A stretch of DNA of 64,000 nt, taken from positions 124,001-188,000 of the forward strand of contig JAEYUW010000033.1 in assembly GCA_023432225.1 (NCBI GenBank). Direction: 5' to 3'. Positions 56,335 to 63,410 of this stretch are shown piece by piece. Position 1 is the first letter of the stretch. The number at the start of each line of letters is the position of its first letter. The notes beneath the pieces are model-generated. The model saw nothing but the letters and a program-made list of their open reading frames with translations, ran no database searches and was not told the DNA's origin. The translations under genes were made by a program, and so were the position numbers. The stretch comes from Verrucomicrobiota bacterium. GTDB lineage: Bacteria > Verrucomicrobiota > Verrucomicrobiia > Opitutales > Opitutaceae.

Positions 56335-57288
56335 TCAGGCGTTGACTGCGGTTTGTTGCGTGCCGCCGTTTTCGATTTCCTTACCGACTGCCTCGGCGGG
56401 CGCCACCACGGCGGCCGGCTGGGCGGTTTCCTCGGCGAACGCGAAAGTCAGAGTAATTTCTTCGGCGATGGCCGCCTTCTCCTGACCGACACGAATCTGG
56501 CCCTCAAAGGTAGCCAGCGGGAGCTTCAGGCGCTTCGGCTTGATCGAGAGGCTGAGCACGTCACCCGGGCGGCAAACGCGATGGCAACGCACGCCTTCGC
56601 ACGATGTGAAGAAAATCATCTTCGGGTCGACCGTCTTACCGGCCTCACCGATCTGAGCCTCGAGCAGGAACAAGACGCCGAGCTGGCCGAGGGCCTCGAG
56701 CATGATCGAGGCCGGCAGCACCGGGTTGTCCTTGAAGTGCCCCTGGAGGAAAAATTCCTGGCCGCTGATCTTGTATTTCGCGTTGGCGCCATGCGCGCTG
56801 ACCGACGCTTCGCTGAGGAAGAGGAACGGCGGCTGGATCGGCATGACCGAGGCGATTTGCTCGATCGGGAGAAATTTTGTGGGCTTCGGCAGCGGAAGAC
56901 CGCGGACTTTGCACTCGATGAAAGTCTTCACGTCACCCACCGTGCGGAGGTGGCGCAATTCCTCGTTATTGATCGACATCTGGAGGACATCCTCCACGAG
57001 AATGACGATCTCCATCATGGTCAGGGAATCGATCCCGAGGTCCTCGATGATGCGGAGATCATCGTCGGCATCCTTCAACTTCGCCCGCAGGTCGGGCTCC
57101 ACGAAGCGCTCGATGATGCCCAGAACGATGGCCGGCAGATGCTCCGTATTACCCGTCTTGCGGAACTGAGCGGCCGCCTCGTAAGTTGCCGCGGAGCAAC
57201 GCTTCAAGGCCTCGCGTAGATTCGCATCATCCTCGGGAGTAAACGGTTTGAGCTGAAATCCCGAAGGATTGTTAACTGCCTGTGCCAT
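56335..57288 (-). CDS. Acyl carrier protein-hot-dog dehydratase fusion
   Basis: A 317-residue fusion from ATG 57288. Residues ~50-128 are an acyl carrier domain with the phosphopantetheine site Ser88 in LGIDSLTMMEIVILVEDVL. Residues ~135-295 are a FabZ/FabA-type hot-dog domain with the catalytic pair His184 (QGHF) and Glu198 (SIMLEALGQLG), 14 residues apart as in FabZ. The segment usually reading LPHRYPFLLVD is MPIQPPFLFLSEA. The C-terminal tail (~295-317) is Ala/Glu-rich and disordered-looking. It probably carries and dehydrates 3-hydroxyacyl chains made by the ketosynthase encoded next. The operon promoter should lie in 57289-57449. Confidence 0.9.
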   Translation of the reverse strand: MAQAVNNPSGFQLKPFTPEDDANLREALKRCSAATYEAAAQFRKTGNTEHLPAIVLGIIERFVEPDLRAKLKDADDDLRIIEDLGIDSLTMMEIVILVEDVLQMSINNEELRHLRTVGDVKTFIECKVRGLPLPKPTKFLPIEQIASVMPIQPPFLFLSEASVSAHGANAKYKISGQEFFLQGHFKDNPVLPASIMLEALGQLGVLFLLEAQIGEAGKTVDPKMIFFTSCEGVRCHRVCRPGDVLSLSIKPKRLKLPLATFEGQIRVGQEKAAIAEEITLTFAFAEETAQPAAVVAPAEAVGKEIENGGTQQTAVNA

Positions 57289-57449
57289 TTGGGGAGAATT
57301 AGGTGAAGGTGGCTAAGAGTGTAAACCCTAAAAACCCGCAGCCCCGGGGGGCCGTTGGTCCACCGGTAAAGACAGCCGAGCCACGTAAAGCCTCCATTAA
57401 TAATTCGCTGGCGGCGAGGGCCGCAGTCAGCGTAAACGGAACGTTCCTC

Positions 57450-58604
57450 ATGCCCGATCCAGCCCAGCCGCGCCTCGTGACCGTTACGCACGAGTTCTTT
57501 CCCCACCGCGGCGGGATCGCCGTCTACACCGCCGAAATGGCCGCCGCCGCCGCTCGCCTGGGCTACGCGGTGGAGGTGTGGGCGCCACGCTTGTCTAAAG
57601 ACGTCGCCGAGCCGGCCTGGCCGTTTCAGGTCAATCGCCTGAACATCGACAGCTCGCACAGCCTGCTCAACCAATGGCGCATGGCCCGGCATCTCCTGGC
57701 GCACCGCGAACACTGGGAGGATACGCTCGTCTACGTCCCCGAACCCGGGCCGCTGCTCTCGATGCTGTTCCTGCAGTTCTTCGACATTCTCCCTCCGGGT
57801 AAGCTCTTTATCACGCTTCATGGCTCCGAGATTCTGAAACTCGCCATGCGTCCGCTCATGCGCGCCAGTGCGCGGCGACTGTTTCAACGAGCCGACCGGA
57901 TCAGCGTCGTCAGCCGTTACGCGGAACGTCTGCTGGTCGATCTTTTTCCCAGCACGGCTCCCAAGGTAGTGCTGACGCCCGGCGCCCTCCGCGCCGATTT
58001 CGCCCGGGCATCGCGGCCTCACGCCCGCCCGCCCGGCGAACGCATCGTCATTCTCACCGTGGCCCGCATTCACCCGCGCAAAGGCCAGCTCCGCGTCCTC
58101 CAAGCGCTCAAAGCCCTGCCCTCGCCCATCCGCGCGCGACTCGAATACTGGATCGTCGGCGGACACGGCAAAGAGAACTATGAGCCGGCCATCCGCGCCG
58201 CCGCGGCGGACGCCGGATTTCCCGTCACGTTCCTCGGAGATGTTCCGGACGGGGACCTCGGCGCGATCTATCAGCAGGCGGACATCTTCGCGATGACCAG
58301 CATGCCGCACAAACTCAGCGTCGAAGGCTTCGGCCTCGTCTACCTCGAGGCCGGCGCGCACGGCTTGCCCGTCGTCGCGCACGCGATCGGCGGCGTGCCC
58401 GAAGCCGTGATCGACGGCGAGACCGGCCTGCTCGTGCCGCCCGACGACTCCACCGCGCTCACCACCGCGTTCGCCAGGCTCATCAACGACCCGGCTCTCT
58501 GCCGTCGCCTCGGCTCCGCCGGCCGCGCCCGCGCCCTGAGCCACACGTGGGACGCCGCCGCCCTCACCTTGTTTGGACAACCCGGCGCGCCCGCTATCCC
58601 CTGA
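57450..58604 (+). CDS. GT4 glycosyltransferase
   Basis: A 384-residue protein from ATG 57450 (MPDPAQPRLVTVTHEFFPHRGGIAVY); a GTG at 57303 would add 49 residues of Pro/Asn-rich leader unlike the family. The donor domain has ILTVARIHPRKGQLRVLQALK, TSMPHKLSVEGFGLVYLEA with Glu292-x7-Glu300, and PVVAHAIGGVPEAV. It is transcribed divergently from the ACP-dehydratase operon across ~160 bp and is followed by a thioesterase gene eight bases later. It may glycosylate the same lipid, but this rests on context alone. Confidence 0.9.
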   Translation: MPDPAQPRLVTVTHEFFPHRGGIAVYTAEMAAAAARLGYAVEVWAPRLSKDVAEPAWPFQVNRLNIDSSHSLLNQWRMARHLLAHREHWEDTLVYVPEPGPLLSMLFLQFFDILPPGKLFITLHGSEILKLAMRPLMRASARRLFQRADRISVVSRYAERLLVDLFPSTAPKVVLTPGALRADFARASRPHARPPGERIVILTVARIHPRKGQLRVLQALKALPSPIRARLEYWIVGGHGKENYEPAIRAAAADAGFPVTFLGDVPDGDLGAIYQQADIFAMTSMPHKLSVEGFGLVYLEAGAHGLPVVAHAIGGVPEAVIDGETGLLVPPDDSTALTTAFARLINDPALCRRLGSAGRARALSHTWDAAALTLFGQPGAPAIP

Positions 58605-58611
58605 ACCGCTC

Positions 58612-59019
58612 ATGATCGTTTCCCATTCCAACGTTCACGTCCGCTACGCGGAAACCGACATGATGGGCGTCGTCTATCACGCCAACTATTTCGCCTGGTT
58701 CGAAGTCGGCCGCACCCAACTCCTCAAGGAACAGGGCATCGTCTACCGCGACCTCGAAGCCCAAGGCTACCTGCTCCCTGTGATCGAGGTCGGCGCGAAA
58801 TACCTCCGCCCCGCGCTCTACGATGACGAGCTCACCATCGTCACCACGCTCGCCGAGAAACCGCTGCTCCGCATCCGCCTCGACTACGAAGTAAAGCGCG
58901 GCGACGAGTTGCTCGTGACCGGTTTCACGACCCACAGCTTCATCAATCGCAAAGGCGAACCCGTGCGCCCGCCGGCCGCATTCGCCGAGCGCATGCGCGA
59001 ACTCTTCGCGGCCAAGTAG
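58612..59019 (+). CDS. YbgC/FadM-type hot-dog acyl thioesterase
   Basis: A 135-residue 4HBT-family protein from ATG 58612. The active-site region RYAETDMMGVVYHANYFAWFE carries the catalytic Asp16 and the HANY motif of YbgC/FadM-like thioesterases, which hydrolyse acyl-CoA or acyl-ACP. Length is normal. It follows the GT4 gene by seven bases and could release or edit the acyl chain made by the adjacent ketosynthase set, or be a general housekeeping thioesterase. Its TAG stop is the first part of an inverted repeat. Confidence 0.9.
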   Translation: MIVSHSNVHVRYAETDMMGVVYHANYFAWFEVGRTQLLKEQGIVYRDLEAQGYLLPVIEVGAKYLRPALYDDELTIVTTLAEKPLLRIRLDYEVKRGDELLVTGFTTHSFINRKGEPVRPPAAFAERMRELFAAK

Positions 59020-59108
59020 GGCCGGTCTCCGACCGGCTCAGATGGATTTTCGGTCGCTGCTCTCGTCTGCGATTTCACCCGCAAGGCCGGTCGCAGACTG
59101 GCCCTACT
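59015..59108. repeat. Long GTAG-ended inverted repeat spanning two convergent gene ends
   Basis: Arms at 59015-59036 (agtagggccggtctccgacc...) and 59087-59108 are inverse complements with two mismatches over 22 bp; a short hairpin ggccggtct-ccgaccgg-type fold lies inside the left arm. The 50-bp centre (59037-59086) is not strongly self-complementary. Both terminal TAGs serve as stop codons of the flanking convergent genes, the thioesterase and queG. This is a REP/BIME-like element and probably also a bidirectional transcript end. Confidence 0.75.
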
Positions 59109-60291
59109 CGTATTCCGCCAGCACGCTCGCGTCCGTCTCCGCCGCGCGCGCCTCCGCCAGCAATCCATCCGCATTCGACGGCGCGAGCTGCCGCACCGCC
59201 CACACCGCATGCGCGCGCACCAGCGGTAGCTCATGCGCGGCGAGCGCGACCAGCAACGGCAGCAGCGACGTGTCGCCCGAATTGCCGGCCACCACACACG
59301 CGTTGCGCAACAGGCCCGACAGCTTCAACCGCTTCACCGCCGTGCGCCGAAACACCTCGGCAAAACGCGTCGGCGTCATCGCCAGCAAGTCCCGCAGCGT
59401 GAGCGCGGCGAGTTCCTCGCGCGCCACCAGCAGCGTCTTGCGGCCTTCGCGCGCAAAGCGATTCCACGGGCAAACCTCCAGGCACACGTCGCAGCCGTAG
59501 ACGCGCGCCCCGATACCCGCGCGCAGCGCGCGCGGGATCACGCCCTTGTTCTCGATCGTCTGGTAGGAAATGCACCGCCGCGCGTCGATCACGCCCGGAG
59601 CCGTGATCGCCACCGTCGGACACGCCTCGATGCACCGCGTGCACTTCCCGCACAGCAAACCCGCCGGCTCATCCGCCCCGGCGCGCGCCAAGTCCGGCCG
59701 CAGCGGCGCATCCGGCTCGATCGCCACCCGAGTGACAATCGCGGCCAGGAACAGCCAGTTTCCAAACTCGCGCGAAATGAGCATGCCGTTCTTGCCGCGG
59801 AAACCGACGCCCGCGCGTGCCGCGAAGCCCCGCTCCATCACCGGACCGGTGTCGGTGTAGTAGCGGTAGTCCGCCGCCCCCACGCCACAGAACTCCTCGA
59901 GCACCCTTCCCGCCGCGACGAGTCCTGGTTTGATCGTATCGTGATAATCCTCGTGCAACACGTAGCGCGCCCACGTGGCATTTTCGGTTCTTGATTCTCG
60001 ATTTTCGATTTGTCGCTCGAGCGCATCGCTCCCGCGGTAATTCACGCCGAGCAAGATCACTGTCTGCGCGCCCTCCACCACGAGCGATGCGTCGCCCCGC
60101 TTTTCAATTGTGCGCTCCATCCACGCCATGTCGGCGTGCATGCCCTGCGCGAACCACGCCCGCAATGCCTCGCCCCCCGCCGGCGCCGCCGAGGCAAAAC
60201 GCACGACGTCGAAACCGCTCGCGAGCAACCGCCGACGCAGCTCCTCCCGACGCTCGGCCGCGAGCGGCGCAGACTGCGCGGCCCCGCTCAT
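59104..60291 (-). CDS. queG: Epoxyqueuosine reductase
   Basis: A 395-residue protein; ATG 60291 overlaps the aroK stop as ATGA, fixing the start. It reduces epoxyqueuosine to queuosine in tRNA using cobalamin and two [4Fe-4S] clusters. The cluster motif CGKCTRCIEACP (Cys214, 217, 220, 224) and CDVCLEVCPW (Cys267, 270, 274) with Cys240 in RRCISYQT are complete, and Asp147 in YTDTGPVMER matches the catalytic Asp. C-terminal HEAT-like repeats follow. A 7-bp repeat array encodes an extra stretch (RQIENRESRTENATW, ~93-107) before the usual ARYVLHEDYHDTIK. The stop lies in the inverted repeat at 59015. Confidence 0.95.
   Translation of the reverse strand: MSGAAQSAPLAAERREELRRRLLASGFDVVRFASAAPAGGEALRAWFAQGMHADMAWMERTIEKRGDASLVVEGAQTVILLGVNYRGSDALERQIENRESRTENATWARYVLHEDYHDTIKPGLVAAGRVLEEFCGVGAADYRYYTDTGPVMERGFAARAGVGFRGKNGMLISREFGNWLFLAAIVTRVAIEPDAPLRPDLARAGADEPAGLLCGKCTRCIEACPTVAITAPGVIDARRCISYQTIENKGVIPRALRAGIGARVYGCDVCLEVCPWNRFAREGRKTLLVAREELAALTLRDLLAMTPTRFAEVFRRTAVKRLKLSGLLRNACVVAGNSGDTSLLPLLVALAAHELPLVRAHAVWAVRQLAPSNADGLLAEARAAETDASVLAEYE
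59981..60012. repeat. Degenerate 7-bp tandem repeat inside queG
   Basis: On the minus strand about four units resembling aatcgaa, aatcgag, aatcaag and aaccgaa. They keep the queG frame open and encode IENRESRTEN. The unit is close to the AATCCGA repeat at 34264 in rfbA. Confidence 0.7.
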
Positions 60292-60830
60292 GCCTGCGGC
60301 CGCCACTCACGCGCTTCCTGTCGATACACGCGCAGCACATGCGCCACGATTTCGCGCAGCGGACGCGAGTCGGTCAAAATCATCGTGCCCGCGCGGCGGT
60401 AGATCGCTTCGCGCGCCGCGTAGAGCGTGCGCAGCTTCTCCTCGCGGTTCTCTCCCGCGAGCAACGGACGGTGATTCGTTCGTCCGGTGCGCTCGAGTAT
60501 CGTCGCGAGCGAAGCGTGCAGACAAATCACGACGCCGCGCGTCTGCAGCAGGTCGAGCATGCCGTCGGGAACGATCAGCCCTCCGCCGCACGACACCACG
60601 CAGCCCTCCGCCGGATGTCCGCTCGCAATGAAAGCGCGCTCCATGGCCCGGAACGCCGGTTCGCCCTGCTCGGCGAAGATCTGCGGGATCGGCTTGTCCT
60701 GCGCGCGCTCGATCTCGTGGTCGACGTCCAACAACGTGTAACCCAACGTGCGCGCCGCCTGCCGGCCGACCGTGCTCTTGCCGGTGCCGGCGAAACCCAC
60801 GAGGTAAAGGTTGACGCGAGGCGCATCCAT
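60288..60830 (-). CDS. aroK: Shikimate kinase
   Basis: A 180-residue protein from ATG 60830; longer in-frame starts upstream run through the palindromic intergenic region and are not credible. It phosphorylates shikimate at O3 with ATP in chorismate synthesis. The P-loop is GFAGTGKST (12-20), with Asp35/Asp37 in LLDVDHEI, Arg61, the shikimate-binding GGG (82-84) and Arg121 in the lid NHRPLLAG. Its stop overlaps the queG start, so the two are co-transcribed. Confidence 0.95.
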   Translation of the reverse strand: MDAPRVNLYLVGFAGTGKSTVGRQAARTLGYTLLDVDHEIERAQDKPIPQIFAEQGEPAFRAMERAFIASGHPAEGCVVSCGGGLIVPDGMLDLLQTRGVVICLHASLATILERTGRTNHRPLLAGENREEKLRTLYAAREAIYRRAGTMILTDSRPLREIVAHVLRVYRQEAREWRPQA

Positions 60831-61151
60831 TGTGCTCGAACGAACACCCCTGCCGCCCGCGGCGCAAGGCCGCGCTGCGTCGCGCGATTCTTCCATCCGC
60901 CAAGCCGCGAAATGCCACCTCCTCCTGCACACCCTCCGCGACCGCACGGCATCCGCACTCAACAAATTCATGGCGTAATACGCCATATTTGGTGAATACT
61001 CCCTGCGAATCAGGCTGAGATAATCCGACGGCAATTTATGGCGTATTACGCAATTTGTGCGCGGGGCTAGGAGCCGACGTAGGCGCACTCGGGCGGCGGC
61101 GGGCGCACTTCGCTCTCGGCAGCTCGCCGCGTTTTGCCAATCTTCGCGCGC
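60831..61151. other. Intergenic region between aroK and ltaE
   Basis: A 321-bp divergent gap with no credible gene. It contains two related AT-richer palindromic sites (60963-60986 and 61038-61057), described separately, in otherwise GC-rich sequence. It must hold promoters for both aroK-queG and ltaE; no clear -35/-10 pair could be assigned by eye. Confidence 0.6.
60963..61057. promoter_or_regulatory. Paired inverted palindromic sites, putative operators
   Basis: Left site caaattcatggcgtaatacgccat (24 bases, 60963-60986) and right site at 61038-61057 (atggcgtattacgcaatttg) are inverse complements apart from four extra bases (catg) in the left one. The left core GGCGTA-A-TACGCC is itself a palindrome. 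The centres are about seven helical turns apart in the divergent aroK/ltaE region, which suits binding by a dimeric repressor with looping, or a small mobile element end pair. Confidence 0.5.
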
Positions 61152-62210
61152 ATGTCCGCGTCCGCCTCAGCCGACTACACATTCGCTTCCGATAACACCG
61201 CCGGCATGGCGCCCGAAGCCCTCGCCGCTCTCATCGCCGCCAATGCCGGCACCACGCCGTCCTACGGCGGCGATCCGTGGACCGCGCGCGCAAAACAGCT
61301 GATTCGCGACGTGTTCGAAACGGACTGCGAGGTCTTCTTCGTCTTCAACGGCACCGCCGCCAACTCCCTCGCGCTCGCGCAATTTTGCCGCAGCTATCAC
61401 AGCGTCATCTGCCACGAATTTTCCCACGTCGACACCGACGAGTGCAGCGCACCGGAATTCTTCCTCGGCGGCGGCAAGGTGATCACGATCAAAGGGCCGA
61501 ACTGCAAATTGCGCCCGACTGACGTCGAGCCGGTGTTCTCGCGCGGCCATGGCGTCCACTACCCGAAGCCGGGCGCGCTCTCGCTGACGCAGGCGACCGA
61601 GTGGGGCACACTCTACACCCCGGACGAAGTGCGCGCCGTCGCCGATCTGGCCCACGCGCACGACCTCGCGGTGCATATGGACGGCGCCCGTTTCGCCAAC
61701 GCCACCGCTGCGCTCGCAGCGCGCGGCCACTCGCCCGCCGACATCACGTGGCGCGCCGGTGTCGATGTGCTGTCGTTCGGCGGCACGAAGAACGGCATGA
61801 ACACCACCGAGGCCGTCGTGTTCTTCAAATCGGAGCACGCGCGCGAGTTCGAGTATCGCGTAAAACAGAGCGCCCAACTCGCCTCGAAGCAGCGCTTCGC
61901 TGCGGCGCAGTGGTGCGGCATGCTCGAGGGCGGAGCGTGGCTGCGGCACGCGGCGCACGCCAACGCCATGGCGGCACGCCTTGCCGCCGCGCTCCGCACC
62001 GCCGGCGCGCGCCTCAGCGTCGAGCCGGAAGCGAACGGCATCTTCGTCGAACTCACACCCGCGCAGGCCGACGCGCTCGCGGCGCGCGGTTGGCAATTCT
62101 ACCGCTTCATCGGGGAAAACGGCTATCGCCTGATGTGCTCGTGGGCGACTCCGCCAGAAGCCGTCGATCAGTTCGCGACGGATTTCGCCGCGGTGATCTC
62201 CGCATCGTAA
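61152..62210 (+). CDS. ltaE: Low-specificity L-threonine aldolase
   Basis: A 352-residue PLP enzyme from ATG 61152 (MSASASADYTFASDNTAGMA). It cleaves L-threonine or L-allo-threonine to glycine and acetaldehyde. Visible features are FNGTAANSLAL (66-76), the HEFSHVDTDEC stretch (88-98), Asp177 in HMDGARFANA for the cofactor pyridine, and the PLP lysine Lys213 in LSFGGTKNG. Length is normal. It is divergent from aroK and shares a bidirectional terminator with the FKBP gene. Confidence 0.93.
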   Translation: MSASASADYTFASDNTAGMAPEALAALIAANAGTTPSYGGDPWTARAKQLIRDVFETDCEVFFVFNGTAANSLALAQFCRSYHSVICHEFSHVDTDECSAPEFFLGGGKVITIKGPNCKLRPTDVEPVFSRGHGVHYPKPGALSLTQATEWGTLYTPDEVRAVADLAHAHDLAVHMDGARFANATAALAARGHSPADITWRAGVDVLSFGGTKNGMNTTEAVVFFKSEHAREFEYRVKQSAQLASKQRFAAAQWCGMLEGGAWLRHAAHANAMAARLAAALRTAGARLSVEPEANGIFVELTPAQADALAARGWQFYRFIGENGYRLMCSWATPPEAVDQFATDFAAVISAS

Positions 62211-62306
62211 CCGACCAGCGCCTCGACGCTCGGCGCAAATCCCGCATCGGGGCGTAAAGTCCCGCGCCTCCCGCGGTCGCCGTGCTGCCTGCCGCGAAAA
62301 ACAAAA

Positions 62307-62330
62307 ACGCCCTCCGTTGCGGGAGGGCGT
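62307..62330. terminator. Bidirectional intrinsic terminator
   Basis: Stem acgccctcc / gggagggcgt (one unpaired position) with a short loop, flanked by aaaaa on the left and tcgtgttttt on the right, giving T-runs on both strands. It lies between the convergent ltaE and FKBP genes and should stop transcription from both. Confidence 0.88.
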
Positions 62331-62362
62331 TCGTGTTTTTAAAAACTTCGCGTGCGCGCGGC

Positions 62363-63223
62363 TTACTTCTGCGCGGGCTGCTCGGCCGGAGCGTCGGCGA
62401 CGCCGAACACTTCGACTTCGAAGATCAGCGTGGCCGCGGGCGGGATGCCTTGGATGCCGTCGTCACCGTAGGCCAGGTGCGGCGGGACGTAGAGGCGCCA
62501 CTTCGAGCCGACGGGCATGTTCTTGAGAGCCAGGATCAGGCCTTCCGGAGCCGGGGTGCCGGACTTCACGAGCACGTCGATCGGCTCGGGAATGCCGCCG
62601 CCCTGCTGCTGCTGGACGGTGGACTCGAAAATCTGGCCATTCGTGAACGCGCCGACGAGGTGAATCTTGGCGACTTGGCCTTCCTTCGCGATCTGGCCTT
62701 TGCCTTCCTTGACGACTTCGTAGCGGAGGCCGTTGGAGCCGGAGAGCTCCTTCACGTTCTTGTTTTCCTTCAGCTTGGTGAAGAACTCCGCGGTGTTCGC
62801 GAGGTTGGCATTGCGGATCTTGCCGAGGAGGTTCTGCTGCTTCTTCGCGAGGAGAGCGCGGAGTTGCTCGCCCATTTGCTTGCCATCGTATTCCAGGTTC
62901 TTGCCCTGCACGACGGCGTTCATGCCCTTCGCCATCGCCTCGACATTGGCGGGCGTGAACTCGAGGTCGCGCATGCCGTTTTGCAGCGCGAGCATCCAGC
63001 CGTAGGCTTCCATGATCTGCGCCTCGGAGTAGGTCACCGCGGGCGCGGCCGGGGCAGCAGCCTGAGCCGCGGGCTGTTGCGCCGGAGCCTGCGCGGCGGG
63101 CGTCTGCGCGCCGGAGCCGACTTGGGGAAGTTCAAATTTGACCGGATTCTGCGTCTGCGCAGAAACGGCGACCAGCAGGCCGAGGGAGGCGATGCCTGCG
63201 CTGATTTTGGAGGTGAATTTCAT
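62363..63223 (-). CDS. Secreted FKBP-type peptidyl-prolyl cis-trans isomerase
   Basis: A 286-residue protein from ATG 63223. A signal peptide (MKFTSKISAGIASLGLLVAVSA, cleavage near residue 22) precedes an Ala/Pro/Gln-rich linker (~35-62). A helical dimerisation-type domain follows (~64-160; SEAQIMEAYGWMLALQNGM), as in FkpA/Mip proteins. The C-terminal FKBP domain (~170-275) includes YVPPHLAYGDDG and IPPAATLIFEVEVFGV, the drug/substrate-binding strands. It would help fold proteins in the periplasm. The gene is monocistronic and ends at a strong terminator. Confidence 0.94.
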   Translation of the reverse strand: MKFTSKISAGIASLGLLVAVSAQTQNPVKFELPQVGSGAQTPAAQAPAQQPAAQAAAPAAPAVTYSEAQIMEAYGWMLALQNGMRDLEFTPANVEAMAKGMNAVVQGKNLEYDGKQMGEQLRALLAKKQQNLLGKIRNANLANTAEFFTKLKENKNVKELSGSNGLRYEVVKEGKGQIAKEGQVAKIHLVGAFTNGQIFESTVQQQQGGGIPEPIDVLVKSGTPAPEGLILALKNMPVGSKWRLYVPPHLAYGDDGIQGIPPAATLIFEVEVFGVADAPAEQPAQK

Positions 63224-63410
63224 TGAGGGATTGAGCCCCGGTTGGAAAACGGCCCGGGTTCGTTGTGCCGTGAAAACCGCGACGTTGCGGAGACGGCCCC
63301 GAAAAATCAACCCCTTTGGCGGCCATTTTCCCTCGGGCGCCGCCTGACACCGGAACGTCGCCATCGTGGGCTTGTCACTCTCCAACCCCATCCCCACCCT
63401 CGCCAATCCC

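Noticed and set aside
57303..57449. N-terminal 49-residue extension of the GT4 gene at 57450
   Set aside because: Pro/Asn-rich sequence unlike the family start, lying in the divergent promoter region.
60831..61088. Longer shikimate kinase start and a possible toxin-antitoxin gene around the palindromes
   Set aside because: The upstream frame runs through the inverted sites and lacks homology; no small toxin or antitoxin frame with a recognisable motif is present.
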